A stretch of 64,000 nt of DNA from Chryseolinea lacunae (GCF_016735595.1 NZ_JAERRB010000002.1:756996-820995); one strand, 5' to 3'. Shown: positions 55,514-64,000, counted from the stretch's first letter. Made by a program: numbers and translations. The notes: generated from the letters alone by a model not told the origin.

Positions 55514-56290
55514 ATGATACGCAACAAGAAAGTGTCTTTTTGTATTACCTGCAAAAACAGATTTCACCAGATTTCTAAAACGCTTGGCCAGAATCTGGAG
55601 GGAAACAAAATGCTGAAGGATATCACCGAGTTTGTTTTGGTTGACCTCAGCAGCAAAGACGGACTGCAACACTGGGTGTTGTCAAATTTCAAAGAAGCAT
55701 TAGACGAAGGATACCTGCGCTATTTCTATACGGAAGAGATGCCCGCCTGGCATGCTTCCATTGCCAAGAACACGGCACACTACTATGGCATGGGCGAATT
55801 TCTGGTGAACCTGGATGGCGACAATCTTATAGGTGCCAACGGAAGTGCTTTTGTGCTTGACCAGTTCTTGCAGCACGGCGAAAAATTATTGCTCCATCAA
55901 TTCGATGGCGACTATCAGGCCGGGAGCTATGGACGCATTGGCATGCACAACAAATATTTTCGCCACATCGGAGGCTATGACGAGGCGCTCGAACCTATGG
56001 GACACGAAGACATGGACCTCATCAACCGGTTGGCAGAGTTTGGATTGATGTATCGGCGTTTCCCCGATGCGCAATACATCGCAGCCATCAAGAACACAAA
56101 AGAAGACAGCATCAAGAATTGTGACTCGCGCCTGTCGTGGGAAGAAATGGAATTTCGCAATTCACGACGATCGTGCACCAATCTGCTGGCGGGCAGAATC
56201 GTATCGAACCAGGGTCATTTTGGCATCCGCAAAAATATGCTGACCTACAAATCGGGCGCGATGGTGCCCGTTGAACACATGGACCACTAA
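55514..56290 (+). CDS. GT2-family (galactosyltransferase-like) glycosyltransferase
   Basis: A 258-residue soluble GT-A protein. N-terminal VSFCITCKNRFHQISKTL is the nucleotide-binding start. NLDGDNLIGANG carries the D-x-D metal motif near residue 105, and IGGYDEALEPMGHEDMDLINRL is the galactosyltransferase C-terminal acceptor motif. The ATG at 55514 is preferred to TTG 55502. It has no membrane segment, so the acceptor is probably a cytoplasmic peptide or nucleotide-linked sugar; peptide glycosylation is an inference from position. Confidence 0.82.
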   Translation: MIRNKKVSFCITCKNRFHQISKTLGQNLEGNKMLKDITEFVLVDLSSKDGLQHWVLSNFKEALDEGYLRYFYTEEMPAWHASIAKNTAHYYGMGEFLVNLDGDNLIGANGSAFVLDQFLQHGEKLLLHQFDGDYQAGSYGRIGMHNKYFRHIGGYDEALEPMGHEDMDLINRLAEFGLMYRRFPDAQYIAAIKNTKEDSIKNCDSRLSWEEMEFRNSRRSCTNLLAGRIVSNQGHFGIRKNMLTYKSGAMVPVEHMDH

Positions 56291-56312
56291 GCGTACCTAG
56301 TTTTACACACCG

Positions 56313-57245
56313 ATGAAAATCATACAAAGTTTTTGGTCTAAGCCGTCAACGTTGAACCTGAGCAGCCGGAGCAACGGAGGCTGGGCCGAAAGAAAATATC
56401 AGTTGATGGCCTATTCGCTGAGCTGCCTGCAGCTTCGCAGATTCTATGACCAGGTGGAATTGGTGACCGACGAATTGGGTAGCCAACTGTTTGCCGCACT
56501 TGATCTTCCCTACACAAAGGTTGTGCTGGCGCTCGATGCCCTGAACGAATATGATGCAGACTTGTGGTCGCTCGCCAAAGTGCACACGTTTTGCAACCAA
56601 CGCGAACCCTTTCTCCATGTCGATCACGACGTTTTTATTTTTGAAAAGCTCCATGCGGCACTGGAGCATGCACCGCTGGTGATGCAAAACAAAATGTTGA
56701 TGCCTCCCGAATGCAATTTGATGTTGCTCGACATGATGGCCGGTTTTGCGTTTGTGCCAACATGTTTTTCGGACCATGCACAGAGCGATGAAGATTTTAT
56801 CAGTGTTTTCAACCCGGGCGTGAGCGGTGGCAGCGATGTGGAGTTTTTGGAGGCATATGCCCGCGAGGTTTTTGCGTTTGTGAACAACAACCTCCACATC
56901 ATCGATGCCCATCTTCCGTATCTGGAACGCGACCTGATGATGAGCTCGGGCACCAACAAAATCGATATTATGAATGCAATTATTGAGTCTTACATTTTTA
57001 CCTGCTTCACCGGCAAGCACAACCGAAACGTTGCCTGTGTGCTGGACGATGCAAGCTACAATACGTTTCCTCAGGCGCAGTTCATCGGGCAGCGGGGAAG
57101 TAACGCCTACGTGCACCCCATTTTTGGGTTCAAGAAGAACATGACGGTTTGTGCTCAGCTGGAATATAAACTCCGCAAGCATCATCCCGATCACTATTTC
57201 AAGATCATTGATATTCTCGAAGAACTTGACACGATACAGCTATGA
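56313..57245 (+). CDS. DUF6734-like protein, possible glycosyltransferase fold
   Basis: A 310-residue protein. The opening MKIIQSFWSKPSTLNLSSRS, then GGWAERKYQLMAYSLSCLQL, and FLHVDHDVFIFEKL near residue 105 fit a Bacteroidota family I know as DUF6734. Its D-x-D-like DHD and overall pattern suggest a GT-A fold. Biochemistry is unknown. It is 22 bases after the GT2 gene and overlaps the LanC-like start by 4 bases (ATGA), so the three proteins are made together. Confidence 0.6.
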   Translation: MKIIQSFWSKPSTLNLSSRSNGGWAERKYQLMAYSLSCLQLRRFYDQVELVTDELGSQLFAALDLPYTKVVLALDALNEYDADLWSLAKVHTFCNQREPFLHVDHDVFIFEKLHAALEHAPLVMQNKMLMPPECNLMLLDMMAGFAFVPTCFSDHAQSDEDFISVFNPGVSGGSDVEFLEAYAREVFAFVNNNLHIIDAHLPYLERDLMMSSGTNKIDIMNAIIESYIFTCFTGKHNRNVACVLDDASYNTFPQAQFIGQRGSNAYVHPIFGFKKNMTVCAQLEYKLRKHHPDHYFKIIDILEELDTIQL

Positions 57246-59266
57246 ACGTAACAAAAAGTATTTCATTCCTGGAAGAAGCCATCACCCTTGGCGACAAAAT
57301 AGCACGCCGTGGCGACAGCGTGCTGGATCCGCTCAAAAGCGATCGCAAGCAGCATGCTTCGGCATCGCTGGCAAACGGTGTTTCGGGCGTGACCCTGTTC
57401 CTGATCGAGCTCTATCGCCAGACGCAGGACCCACGGTATATTTCGCTGGCCAACCAGGCCGTGAAAAACCTGGTGCGGTTCGTGAACACACAACCCGCAG
57501 CCGACTATTCGTTTGCACACGGCCGAATGGGCGTGGCCTACACGCTGCTTCAGTTCTACAAGGTGAGCCTGAACGCAGTTTGCCTTGACGAAGCAAAAAA
57601 GATTGCACAAAAAAGCGCAGAGCAATATCTCAACAACCCCGGCACATTCAACACCTTTCACAAGGGACGAGCCGGCAGCCTTCTGGTGCTTCTTCACCTG
57701 CATGCACTCACCGACGAAAAATGGGTTCTCGATCTGATAAACCTCTATGTCAACAAACTCATGCGCGATGTGCGCCACGGCCGCCAGGGATTGTATTGGA
57801 AAAGTGCGCAGGTGAATGCACACAGCGAATGCGGATTTCCGCTTGGCGCATCGGGCATTGGCTATGTGTTGCTGGAGCTTGGTCGCTATTTTGAAAACGA
57901 CACCTTCTACACCTTCGCCGAACAGGTCTTCTTCTTTGAAGACTATTACAGGAGCGAAGAGAGAAATAACTGGCCCAACCAAAGTGCTGAAACCCGTAAT
58001 GCGGAGGATTATTTTATTCAGCGCGAAAATTTTAAGACAGGCAATTTCGAGGCGTTCCGGCAATCGGAAGACCTCGTGTCGTATAACGGTGCGGCGGGCA
58101 TTGGATTGGCCCGAAGCCGCGCCTATGAACTATTAGGAAAAACACGGTATCGAACCGATATGGATAATGTATTTGACAAAGTGTCGACGACCATGAGCGA
58201 CCTGCCGGCGTATGGACTATACGACGGAAAAATAGGCTGTGGCATGTTTGCACTGGAAGCCTACCGCATTACAAAGGATGTGAAGTATCTGCAGTTTGCC
58301 AAACGGACGGCACGCGAACTGAGCTATGGTGTTGACTATTCGACACAGGTTGAAGGCCGCGAAGATTTTAGTCTGTATCATGGCATGAGCGGTGTGGGAT
58401 ATTTTTATATGATGTTGCAAAACCCGTTCGACACCACATCGTTGGTGTTGCCCGGGCTGGAGTTTCCCATTGGCGACGCCCACGAAACAAGCGCAATGCC
58501 GTTCATCGGCATGTCGCGGGTCGAATTGGCAAAACGACTGTTGGGTAAAATTTTCTACCGCACCATTTTTATGTTGGAGAACCTGGCGCCTGCGGCATGG
58601 CGTGAATTTCTGAATGTGGCGATTGGCGAAGCAGACATCAAGAACAGATTCATGATGTTTGCAGAAGCCGTGATTCCCACCCTCGATGAGAAATACATTC
58701 AGGCGATTAGCGACATCTTCAACCTGGAACGTGCCAAGGTGCGACTGGAAGACAACATGATTAGCGAGTCGTTTGTGCAAATGAACGAAATCATGGCGTT
58801 GGAAAAAGCAGAGGCTTTGGTTGGGCAGCCCGACGGCCTTTGTGAAGATGTGTGGCTGTCGCTTGCCGACAACATTGTGCAGGTGCAAACCTCCATCAAT
58901 CCCAACATGAAAGTGGATCTGGGATTTTCTGAAAACGTGTTCAAGAGCGATCGTCAACACACCGTGCTGCTAAAAGCAACAAGCCGGGTTTCGATGGTAA
59001 AAGACATTCGTCAGACAACGCTGGAGTTTAAAACACGCCGGAACGATGCACACGTTCAGGAGATCTATCCAAACAAAGTACAGTCGCTGTTGCTGTCGAG
59101 GCTGAACGAGTCTTGCCAGGTGAAAACACTGATGAACGACATTTCGAAAATTTGCCATGTGGCGTTGACCAGCGAAGATGCGATGACACCGGCCGCCGTG
59201 CTGCGACAGATAAAAGATGATCTCATTGCGGGCATCCTGGTGGCTAACCCCACGGCAAGTGTTTAG
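57242..59266 (+). CDS. LanC-like protein lacking the Zn ligands, with C-terminal extension
   Basis: A 674-residue protein. Residues about 35-400 form an alpha/alpha barrel with seven G-x-x-G helix turns (LANGVSGVTL, FAHGRMGVAY, FHKGRAGSLL, PLGASGIGYV, SYNGAAGIGL, LYDGKIGCGM, LYHGMSGVGY), as in LanC cyclases. The fifth and sixth turns normally hold Cys and Cys-His. Here they have Tyr281, and Tyr327-Asp328. The 46-residue spacing equals that of Cys284 and Cys330 in NisC, supporting the alignment. The last about 240 residues are not recognised. It is probably not a Zn-dependent cyclase; a chaperone or adaptor role is possible. Confidence 0.82.
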   Translation: MNVTKSISFLEEAITLGDKIARRGDSVLDPLKSDRKQHASASLANGVSGVTLFLIELYRQTQDPRYISLANQAVKNLVRFVNTQPAADYSFAHGRMGVAYTLLQFYKVSLNAVCLDEAKKIAQKSAEQYLNNPGTFNTFHKGRAGSLLVLLHLHALTDEKWVLDLINLYVNKLMRDVRHGRQGLYWKSAQVNAHSECGFPLGASGIGYVLLELGRYFENDTFYTFAEQVFFFEDYYRSEERNNWPNQSAETRNAEDYFIQRENFKTGNFEAFRQSEDLVSYNGAAGIGLARSRAYELLGKTRYRTDMDNVFDKVSTTMSDLPAYGLYDGKIGCGMFALEAYRITKDVKYLQFAKRTARELSYGVDYSTQVEGREDFSLYHGMSGVGYFYMMLQNPFDTTSLVLPGLEFPIGDAHETSAMPFIGMSRVELAKRLLGKIFYRTIFMLENLAPAAWREFLNVAIGEADIKNRFMMFAEAVIPTLDEKYIQAISDIFNLERAKVRLEDNMISESFVQMNEIMALEKAEALVGQPDGLCEDVWLSLADNIVQVQTSINPNMKVDLGFSENVFKSDRQHTVLLKATSRVSMVKDIRQTTLEFKTRRNDAHVQEIYPNKVQSLLLSRLNESCQVKTLMNDISKICHVALTSEDAMTPAAVLRQIKDDLIAGILVANPTASV

Positions 59267-59312
59267 TGCCGATGATGATATCGTGACCATTGCTTATTTA
59301 AAATATGTTCGT

Positions 59313-60842
59313 ATGAAAAAAGCTATTCTATTTCTTTTGGTATGGTGCGGAGCAATTCTTGCATTCGGTCAGGACAAGTATTGGGTCTTTTTTAAGGATA
59401 AGGAGTTTAAGGCCGACGTTTCGTATATCTCCCGTGAGGCGGCCATCAACAGGCAACGGCTGCAACTGAATGTTACTCAATATTCAGACGCGCCTGTGAA
59501 CGAAGCCTATGTTCGCCAGCTGCAATCAGCCACCGGAGCGCAGATTATCAACTATTCGAAATGGCTCAATGCCGTGACGACGCGCCTCACCGACCAGCAA
59601 GCCTGTGACGTTGCACTTATGCATGGCGTTGTGTCGGTTCGGCGAGTGCAGAACCGGGTCACGCTGGCCGCAGCAAAGTCGTCGCCGGAAAGTTTTGCGT
59701 TGGGCCAGATCAATGCATGGGCCCTGGAAGAAGCCGGCTTGTCGGGCCGCGGTGTGAACGTGGGCGTTATCGATGGCAACTACTATTGTGCCGACATAGA
59801 CCCGGCATTGCAACATGTTTTTGCAAACAAGCAAATCGTTGCCGCACGTGACTTTGCCGAATCGAAATCGCCGGGCGACTTGTTCAAGCCGCTACGGAAC
59901 GACAATGAGATGCACGGCAGCGCAGTGCTTAAGCTGATTGCCGGCTACGACAAAAACAAGGATGAACGATTTGGTGCGGCACCCTCGGTGCGATTTTACC
60001 TGGCGCGCACAGAAGTTTCGGATAAGGAATTTAGAGGCGAAGAGGACTATTGGATCTCGGCCCTCGAATGGATGGACAGCGTTGGTGTTCGTCTGGTGAA
60101 TTCGTCGCTGGGCTATACGTCAGGCTTTGACAATCCCGAAGAGAATCATACACCCGAGCAAATGGATGGAACGGCCAGCCCGATTTCAAGCGTGGCCAAC
60201 ATTGCCACACGCGACAAAGGCATGGTGCTGGTGATTGCCGCCGGCAACGAGGGCGAGAATCTCGACTGGCAGGTGGTGGCCGCGCCGGCCGATGCCAAGG
60301 GTGTGATTACCGTTGGCACCACCGATGTGTTTGGTCTCAAAAAGCGATGGAGTTCTATCGGCCCCAGTGCATTAACATATGTTAAACCAAACGTATCGGT
60401 CTATTCTTCAACCGGCACGTCCTACTCGGCGCCGGTCATCACCGGAATTGTGGCGTGTATGCTAGAGAAGAATCCTTCGCTAACGAGCCACCAGGTGTTG
60501 AACATTCTTCAAGCGTCCAGTCACCTTGCGGGCTATGGAAACAACTACCTGGGCTATGGGGTGCCCGATGCGCGCAAAGTGCTTGTGTTGCTGAGCGACA
60601 GTAACGCCGTGGTTGCGCCGGTGAGTGAAGAAGTGAAACAGGCGGGCAATGTTTTCAGCCTTCGCGTTCCTGAGTCGGAAAGTTTGTCGGCAGTGGTGTT
60701 TCACAAAGGCGACCAATTCTTTGTGCGCGACCAGGAATACATCGACATCATCAAAGAGAGCCTGTCGGTAACAAAGCCTTATCGCGCCAGACGATCTACC
60801 GTGGTATTGAAAAATAGAACCATTGAAATCATTTGGGAGTAG
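59313..60842 (+). CDS. Exported S8 (subtilase) peptidase, candidate leader peptidase
   Basis: A 509-residue protease with a signal peptide (MKKAILFLLVWCGAILAFGQ) and an inhibitor-like propeptide (residues about 20-115). The catalytic triad looks intact: Asp in VGVIDGNYY near 153, His in EMHGSAVLKLIAGYD near 200, Ser in GTSYSAPVITGI near 370, plus oxyanion Asn in AAGNEGEN. It is 47 bases after the LanC-like gene. Class I lanthipeptide leaders are often removed by subtilases (LanP). The signal peptide means processing would occur after export of the peptide. Confidence 0.88.
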   Translation: MKKAILFLLVWCGAILAFGQDKYWVFFKDKEFKADVSYISREAAINRQRLQLNVTQYSDAPVNEAYVRQLQSATGAQIINYSKWLNAVTTRLTDQQACDVALMHGVVSVRRVQNRVTLAAAKSSPESFALGQINAWALEEAGLSGRGVNVGVIDGNYYCADIDPALQHVFANKQIVAARDFAESKSPGDLFKPLRNDNEMHGSAVLKLIAGYDKNKDERFGAAPSVRFYLARTEVSDKEFRGEEDYWISALEWMDSVGVRLVNSSLGYTSGFDNPEENHTPEQMDGTASPISSVANIATRDKGMVLVIAAGNEGENLDWQVVAAPADAKGVITVGTTDVFGLKKRWSSIGPSALTYVKPNVSVYSSTGTSYSAPVITGIVACMLEKNPSLTSHQVLNILQASSHLAGYGNNYLGYGVPDARKVLVLLSDSNAVVAPVSEEVKQAGNVFSLRVPESESLSAVVFHKGDQFFVRDQEYIDIIKESLSVTKPYRARRSTVVLKNRTIEIIWE

Positions 60843-60859
60843 GTGATAACTGCAGCAAT

Positions 60860-62182
60860 ATGAAAACATTCAAGAAACAATATGTCCTCCTGCCGCTGGT
60901 GTCGTTGTTTGTAGCCGGCGTGGTGTCGGCACAGTCAAATGAAAAGCCGGCAATAAAAAATGTGAAGGCCAAGCTTGACAAGGCACACAACCGACTGGTG
61001 GTGCAATATGATGTGCGCGATAAAGAAGAGTCGGTGGTGAGCATTGCCCTGAAAATATCGGACGACGGCGGGGAATCCTATTTGGTGAACACAACTTCTG
61101 CGAAGGGTGATGTGGGATATCCGGTAAAGGTAGGGAAGCGCAGAAGAATATTCTGGAATCTTCCCGCGCGCGCGCGCATCGAAGACCTGAAGATTAAACT
61201 GGTGGCCGACGATCTTTATAAAATTGATATCCAGTCGATCGTGAACCAGGTCGACTCTGCGCGTGTCCGCAACCTCATTCTGGCCATTAACGGAGAGCGC
61301 AACTATCATTCGCCCCAAACCCTTGCACACCTCGGCGAGGTGCGCAAAACAATCGACAACAGCTACCGTGGCACGGGCATCACGCCCTACCGGCAAATAT
61401 TTGCATATCCAAAAGAAGTGAAGGATCACGTGGGCGAGAACATCATCGGGCGCATTGCCGGGCAGTATGAAGAAAACGAAACCTATCTTCTCACCGCCCA
61501 CTATGATTGCGCACCAAACAGCCCCGGGGCCGACGACAACGCCACGGGTGTGGCCGGCATGCTGGAGGCCATGCGCGTCTTGTCGCAATATGATTTTGAA
61601 AAGTCTATCAAGTTCATAAATTTCGATCTCGAAGAAGATGGATGTCTGGGCAGCAAGGCCTACGTTGACAAGAACGGCATTCGGCGATATGAAAACATTG
61701 CCAGCGTAATCAACTACGACATGATCGGATTTTCGTCTGACGAAGATAGCAGCCAATATATACCCGAAGGCTTTGACCAACTTTTTCCGGTGGCCTACAG
61801 CGAAGTGTCGCAGAATTATTTCAGAGGCAATTTTGTAATAAACACCTCCAACGAACAGTCTGTTGAATTCGGGCAACGATTCACCCAGGCGGCGGGAAAA
61901 TATGTGCCGAACCTGAAAGTGGTTTCGCTCATGGCCGAGGGGGATGGAGAGGCAACGCCCAATCTTGCAGCAAGCGATCACTATGAATTTTGGGTGAATG
62001 GGTTTAGTGCACTTCACATCGGCGATGGCGGCGAGTCACGCAATGTGTACCTCAATGGTCCCGACGATGTGTTGAAGAATATCAACTACAGGTTTGTTTG
62101 TGATGTGGTGAGGGCTACGGTGGGAGCCTTTGCGGAAGTGGCCGGGGCACGACATGTTACGATCGTATACGTGTCGTTATAG
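60860..62182 (+). CDS. Exported M28 family metallopeptidase
   Basis: A 440-residue protein with a signal peptide ending VVSAQ. A beta-rich N-terminal domain is followed by the M28 core. The Zn ligands and catalytic Glu are in LTAHYDCAPNSPGADDNATG and NFDLEEDGCLGSKAY, with later Asp in NYDMIGF and His in ALHIGDGG. Members are aminopeptidases or carboxypeptidases. It is 17 bases after the S8 gene and may trim the peptide after leader cleavage. The ATG at 60860 is chosen because it starts the signal peptide. Confidence 0.85.
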   Translation: MKTFKKQYVLLPLVSLFVAGVVSAQSNEKPAIKNVKAKLDKAHNRLVVQYDVRDKEESVVSIALKISDDGGESYLVNTTSAKGDVGYPVKVGKRRRIFWNLPARARIEDLKIKLVADDLYKIDIQSIVNQVDSARVRNLILAINGERNYHSPQTLAHLGEVRKTIDNSYRGTGITPYRQIFAYPKEVKDHVGENIIGRIAGQYEENETYLLTAHYDCAPNSPGADDNATGVAGMLEAMRVLSQYDFEKSIKFINFDLEEDGCLGSKAYVDKNGIRRYENIASVINYDMIGFSSDEDSSQYIPEGFDQLFPVAYSEVSQNYFRGNFVINTSNEQSVEFGQRFTQAAGKYVPNLKVVSLMAEGDGEATPNLAASDHYEFWVNGFSALHIGDGGESRNVYLNGPDDVLKNINYRFVCDVVRATVGAFAEVAGARHVTIVYVSL

Positions 62183-62256
62183 AACGGGCGATGCCAAGGA
62201 AGCGCATTCCCGCATGAACGGATATTTTAAAATTTGTAAACTCAAAACGTAGCAGA

Positions 62257-64000
62257 ATGATTAAGACGTATTTTAAAACGGCTATTCGAAATATGTTAAG
62301 GCATAAGTTTTATTTCCTTATCAATATTTTTAGTCTGTCCATCGGCATGACCAGCAGTTTGGTGATCCTGTCGTATGTGTGGGGTGAGCTAAGTTTTGAT
62401 AAATTTCATGAGGAAGCGCAGAACGTGAATCGTGTGAACCTTGAATTGATATGGGGGGGAGAAGTGACACAACAATCCACCACGCCGCCGCCACTGGCAC
62501 ACACGTTGAAGGACGAATTTCCCGAAGTGACGGCCGCCACGCATATTTATAAGTTTGATGAAATTATTGTTCGCGATGGCGACAATTTTTATGCCGAAGA
62601 GGCGCTGGCGGTTGACTCCAGCTTCTTTAAAGTATTCACCTTCCCGTTTGCAGAAGGCAATCCGGCCACAGCGTTAAGCAAGCCCAACAGCATCGTGATA
62701 ACACAGGAAACGGCCAGGCGCTATTTCAACGGAAAGCAATCGGCCTTGGGCGAAGTGTTGCAGGTGGGCAAAGACAATGTTGCCTACACGGTGACGGGCG
62801 TCGTGAAAGACATTCCTGAAAATTCTCACTTTCGCTTCACCATGCTCACGTCTATCTATTCGCTTGACTTTGTGCAGGAAGAAAAAGACAACTGGAGTTG
62901 GCCTCGTTTGTCAACGTATGTGCGGCTAAAAAACGGCACATCGGGATCAACGCTGGAATCAAAATTTCCGGACATGTGCACACGAACGATGGGGCAGCCG
63001 CTTGTAGACTGGAAAAAGAATGGTGGCGGCTACACGTTGTTTTTGCAACCCATCACAAAAATTCATTTGTATTCGGGACATCTGCTGAGCCACCTCGGCC
63101 CCACCGAAGACATCCAGTATCTTTATATACTGGGCCTCGTAGGCATATTTATTGTGCTTATTGCCAGCATTAACTTCATGAACCTTTCCACCGCGAAGTC
63201 GGCAAATCGTGCAAAGGAATCGGGCATCAGGAAAGTGTCGGGGTCAACCCGGTCCGATCTCATTCTGCAGTTTCTCACCGAGTCGGTGATGCTCACCTTC
63301 TTCGCACTGTTCATCGCCCTGCTGGTGGTCTATGCCCTGCAAAATCAGCTTGGTGAAATTTTAGGAAAGACATTCTATTTTTCCATGATTTTCCAGGATG
63401 TGCGCGTCATCGGATTGATCCTGCTGCTCACCATTTTCATCGGCGTCATATCCGGATGTTATCCTGCGTTTTACCTCACATCGTTTAGCACAGTCGATAT
63501 CCTTAAAGGAAAAATCAAGTCGGGCATAAATGCAAAAGGCATTCGTAGCGCCCTGGTGATCTTTCAGTTCGCACTGTCTATCGGTTTCATCATCTGCACA
63601 TCATTGGTATATCAACAATTGCAGCACATGCGCGAACAAAAACTGGGCTTCGACAAAGAGAATGTTGTGGTGATTGTGAATTCGAACGATCGGTTAATGG
63701 AGAGCAGAATGGCCTTCAAGCAAGAGTTGTTGCGCCAGAGCCAGGTTGAAAGTGTTTCGTTCACCAACAGCTTTCCCGGCAAAGAGTATCGCGTGTCGGC
63801 GCTTAAGCCGGAGGGCGCATCGCAAGACATCCTGCTCAAGTCTTCTTTCATTGACTACGACTATCTGCAAACCCTGAAAATCGATCTTCTTGCCGGACGA
63901 AATTTTTCACAGGAAATGACGTCCGATATGATGACCGACGACGAAGCGTCGGTGATCATCATCAACGAAGCTGCCGCAGAACAGATCAAGGTAGACGATC
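62257..64000 (+). CDS. FtsX/MacB-type ABC transporter permease, 3' end outside the window
   Basis: An open frame of 581 codons runs to the window edge. It begins MIKTYFKTAIRNMLRHKFYF, then a first membrane helix (INIFSLSIGMTSSLVILSYV) and a large periplasmic MacB_PCD domain (VNRVNLELIWGGEVTQQS, FPEVTAATHIYKF). Three membrane helices (YILGLVGIFIVLIASINFMN, LTFFALFIALLVVYAL, LILLLTIFIGVISGCYPAFY) and another from about residue 425 (ALVIFQFALSIGFIICTSLV) follow. Bacteroidota proteins of this type are about 800 residues with two permease halves. They export peptides or confer self-protection. Here it follows the peptidases 74 bases downstream, fitting export or immunity. Confidence 0.85.
   Translation, partial: MIKTYFKTAIRNMLRHKFYFLINIFSLSIGMTSSLVILSYVWGELSFDKFHEEAQNVNRVNLELIWGGEVTQQSTTPPPLAHTLKDEFPEVTAATHIYKFDEIIVRDGDNFYAEEALAVDSSFFKVFTFPFAEGNPATALSKPNSIVITQETARRYFNGKQSALGEVLQVGKDNVAYTVTGVVKDIPENSHFRFTMLTSIYSLDFVQEEKDNWSWPRLSTYVRLKNGTSGSTLESKFPDMCTRTMGQPLVDWKKNGGGYTLFLQPITKIHLYSGHLLSHLGPTEDIQYLYILGLVGIFIVLIASINFMNLSTAKSANRAKESGIRKVSGSTRSDLILQFLTESVMLTFFALFIALLVVYALQNQLGEILGKTFYFSMIFQDVRVIGLILLLTIFIGVISGCYPAFYLTSFSTVDILKGKIKSGINAKGIRSALVIFQFALSIGFIICTSLVYQQLQHMREQKLGFDKENVVVIVNSNDRLMESRMAFKQELLRQSQVESVSFTNSFPGKEYRVSALKPEGASQDILLKSSFIDYDYLQTLKIDLLAGRNFSQEMTSDMMTDDEASVIIINEAAAEQIKVDD

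Overview
The window comes from a Bacteroidota chromosome, most likely order Cytophagales. The signs are the conserved acpP-fabF-rnc block, an IPExxxVDY-family protein beside pyruvate kinase, a PorV/PorQ-like porin, a secreted protein with a gliding-motility (type IX secretion, type B) C-terminal domain, LytS/LytTR regulators, and -7 boxes of the TA-N-TTAG kind. The lineage call is inference from gene content; no rRNA is present.

Layout. 1-13.4 kb is core housekeeping: a partial helix-hairpin-helix protein, a porin, a BamA-like protein, lgt, nadE, rnc, fabF, acpP, pyk, an RqcH/NFACT protein and a PhnP-like hydrolase. 13.5-29.3 kb starts with miaA and is mostly envelope and polysaccharide genes: several glycosyltransferases, a Wzx-type flippase, a DegT aminotransferase, a PglD/NeuD-like acetyltransferase, a WecF-like transferase, PIG-L and polysaccharide deacetylases, and undecaprenol/diacylglycerol kinase. 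ruvC and a SpoIIE-type phosphatase lie among them. 29.3-31.2 kb holds tatD and a type I asparaginase, followed by tRNA-Ser(GGA). From the 3' side of that tRNA to about 38 kb is an AT-richer accessory region. It has a relaxase fragment, an imperfect 26-bp direct repeat of the tRNA terminator region, unrecognised exported and membrane proteins and a gene remnant. 38-44.2 kb holds mixed accessory genes: an Xre regulator, a vanadium-haloperoxidase/PAP2 protein, a DUF4242-cyclase-AraC fusion and a DUF1028 protein.

44.6-64 kb is the highlight: an unusual class I lanthipeptide-type locus. In order it encodes a 4'-phosphopantetheinyl transferase, a full-length LanB dehydratase, a receiver-only regulator (opposite strand), a LytS kinase, a LytTR regulator and five tandem short precursor genes. 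Four precursors are near identical, with a shared L-x-L-x-K-R-T-V-A leader and a conserved Ser-Phe-Leu-Pro-x-Cys-Thr core. Next come a specialised NusG/UpxY antiterminator, a carrier-plus-epimerisation-like NRPS fragment, a GmhB-like phosphatase, a GT2 glycosyltransferase, a DUF6734-like protein, a LanC-like protein, exported S8 and M28 peptidases, and an FtsX/MacB-type permease cut by the window end.

Two identical-architecture promoters (13-bp direct repeats at 21-bp pitch, then TA[CT]TTAG at the same distance) precede the precursor array and the glycosyltransferase-LanC block. They are probably bound by the adjacent LytTR regulator. Two similar RNA-leader elements precede the NusG gene and the glycosyltransferase gene and are candidate antiterminator targets. 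Three accessory domains have lost key residues. The carrier has Pro instead of the phosphopantetheine Ser, the epimerase-like domain has HQ instead of HH, and the LanC-like protein has Tyr, Tyr and Asp where Zn ligands Cys, Cys and His are expected. LanB looks intact. The product may therefore be a dehydrated, perhaps glycosylated peptide made with non-catalytic scaffold versions of NRPS and LanC folds. That is inference, set out in the findings.
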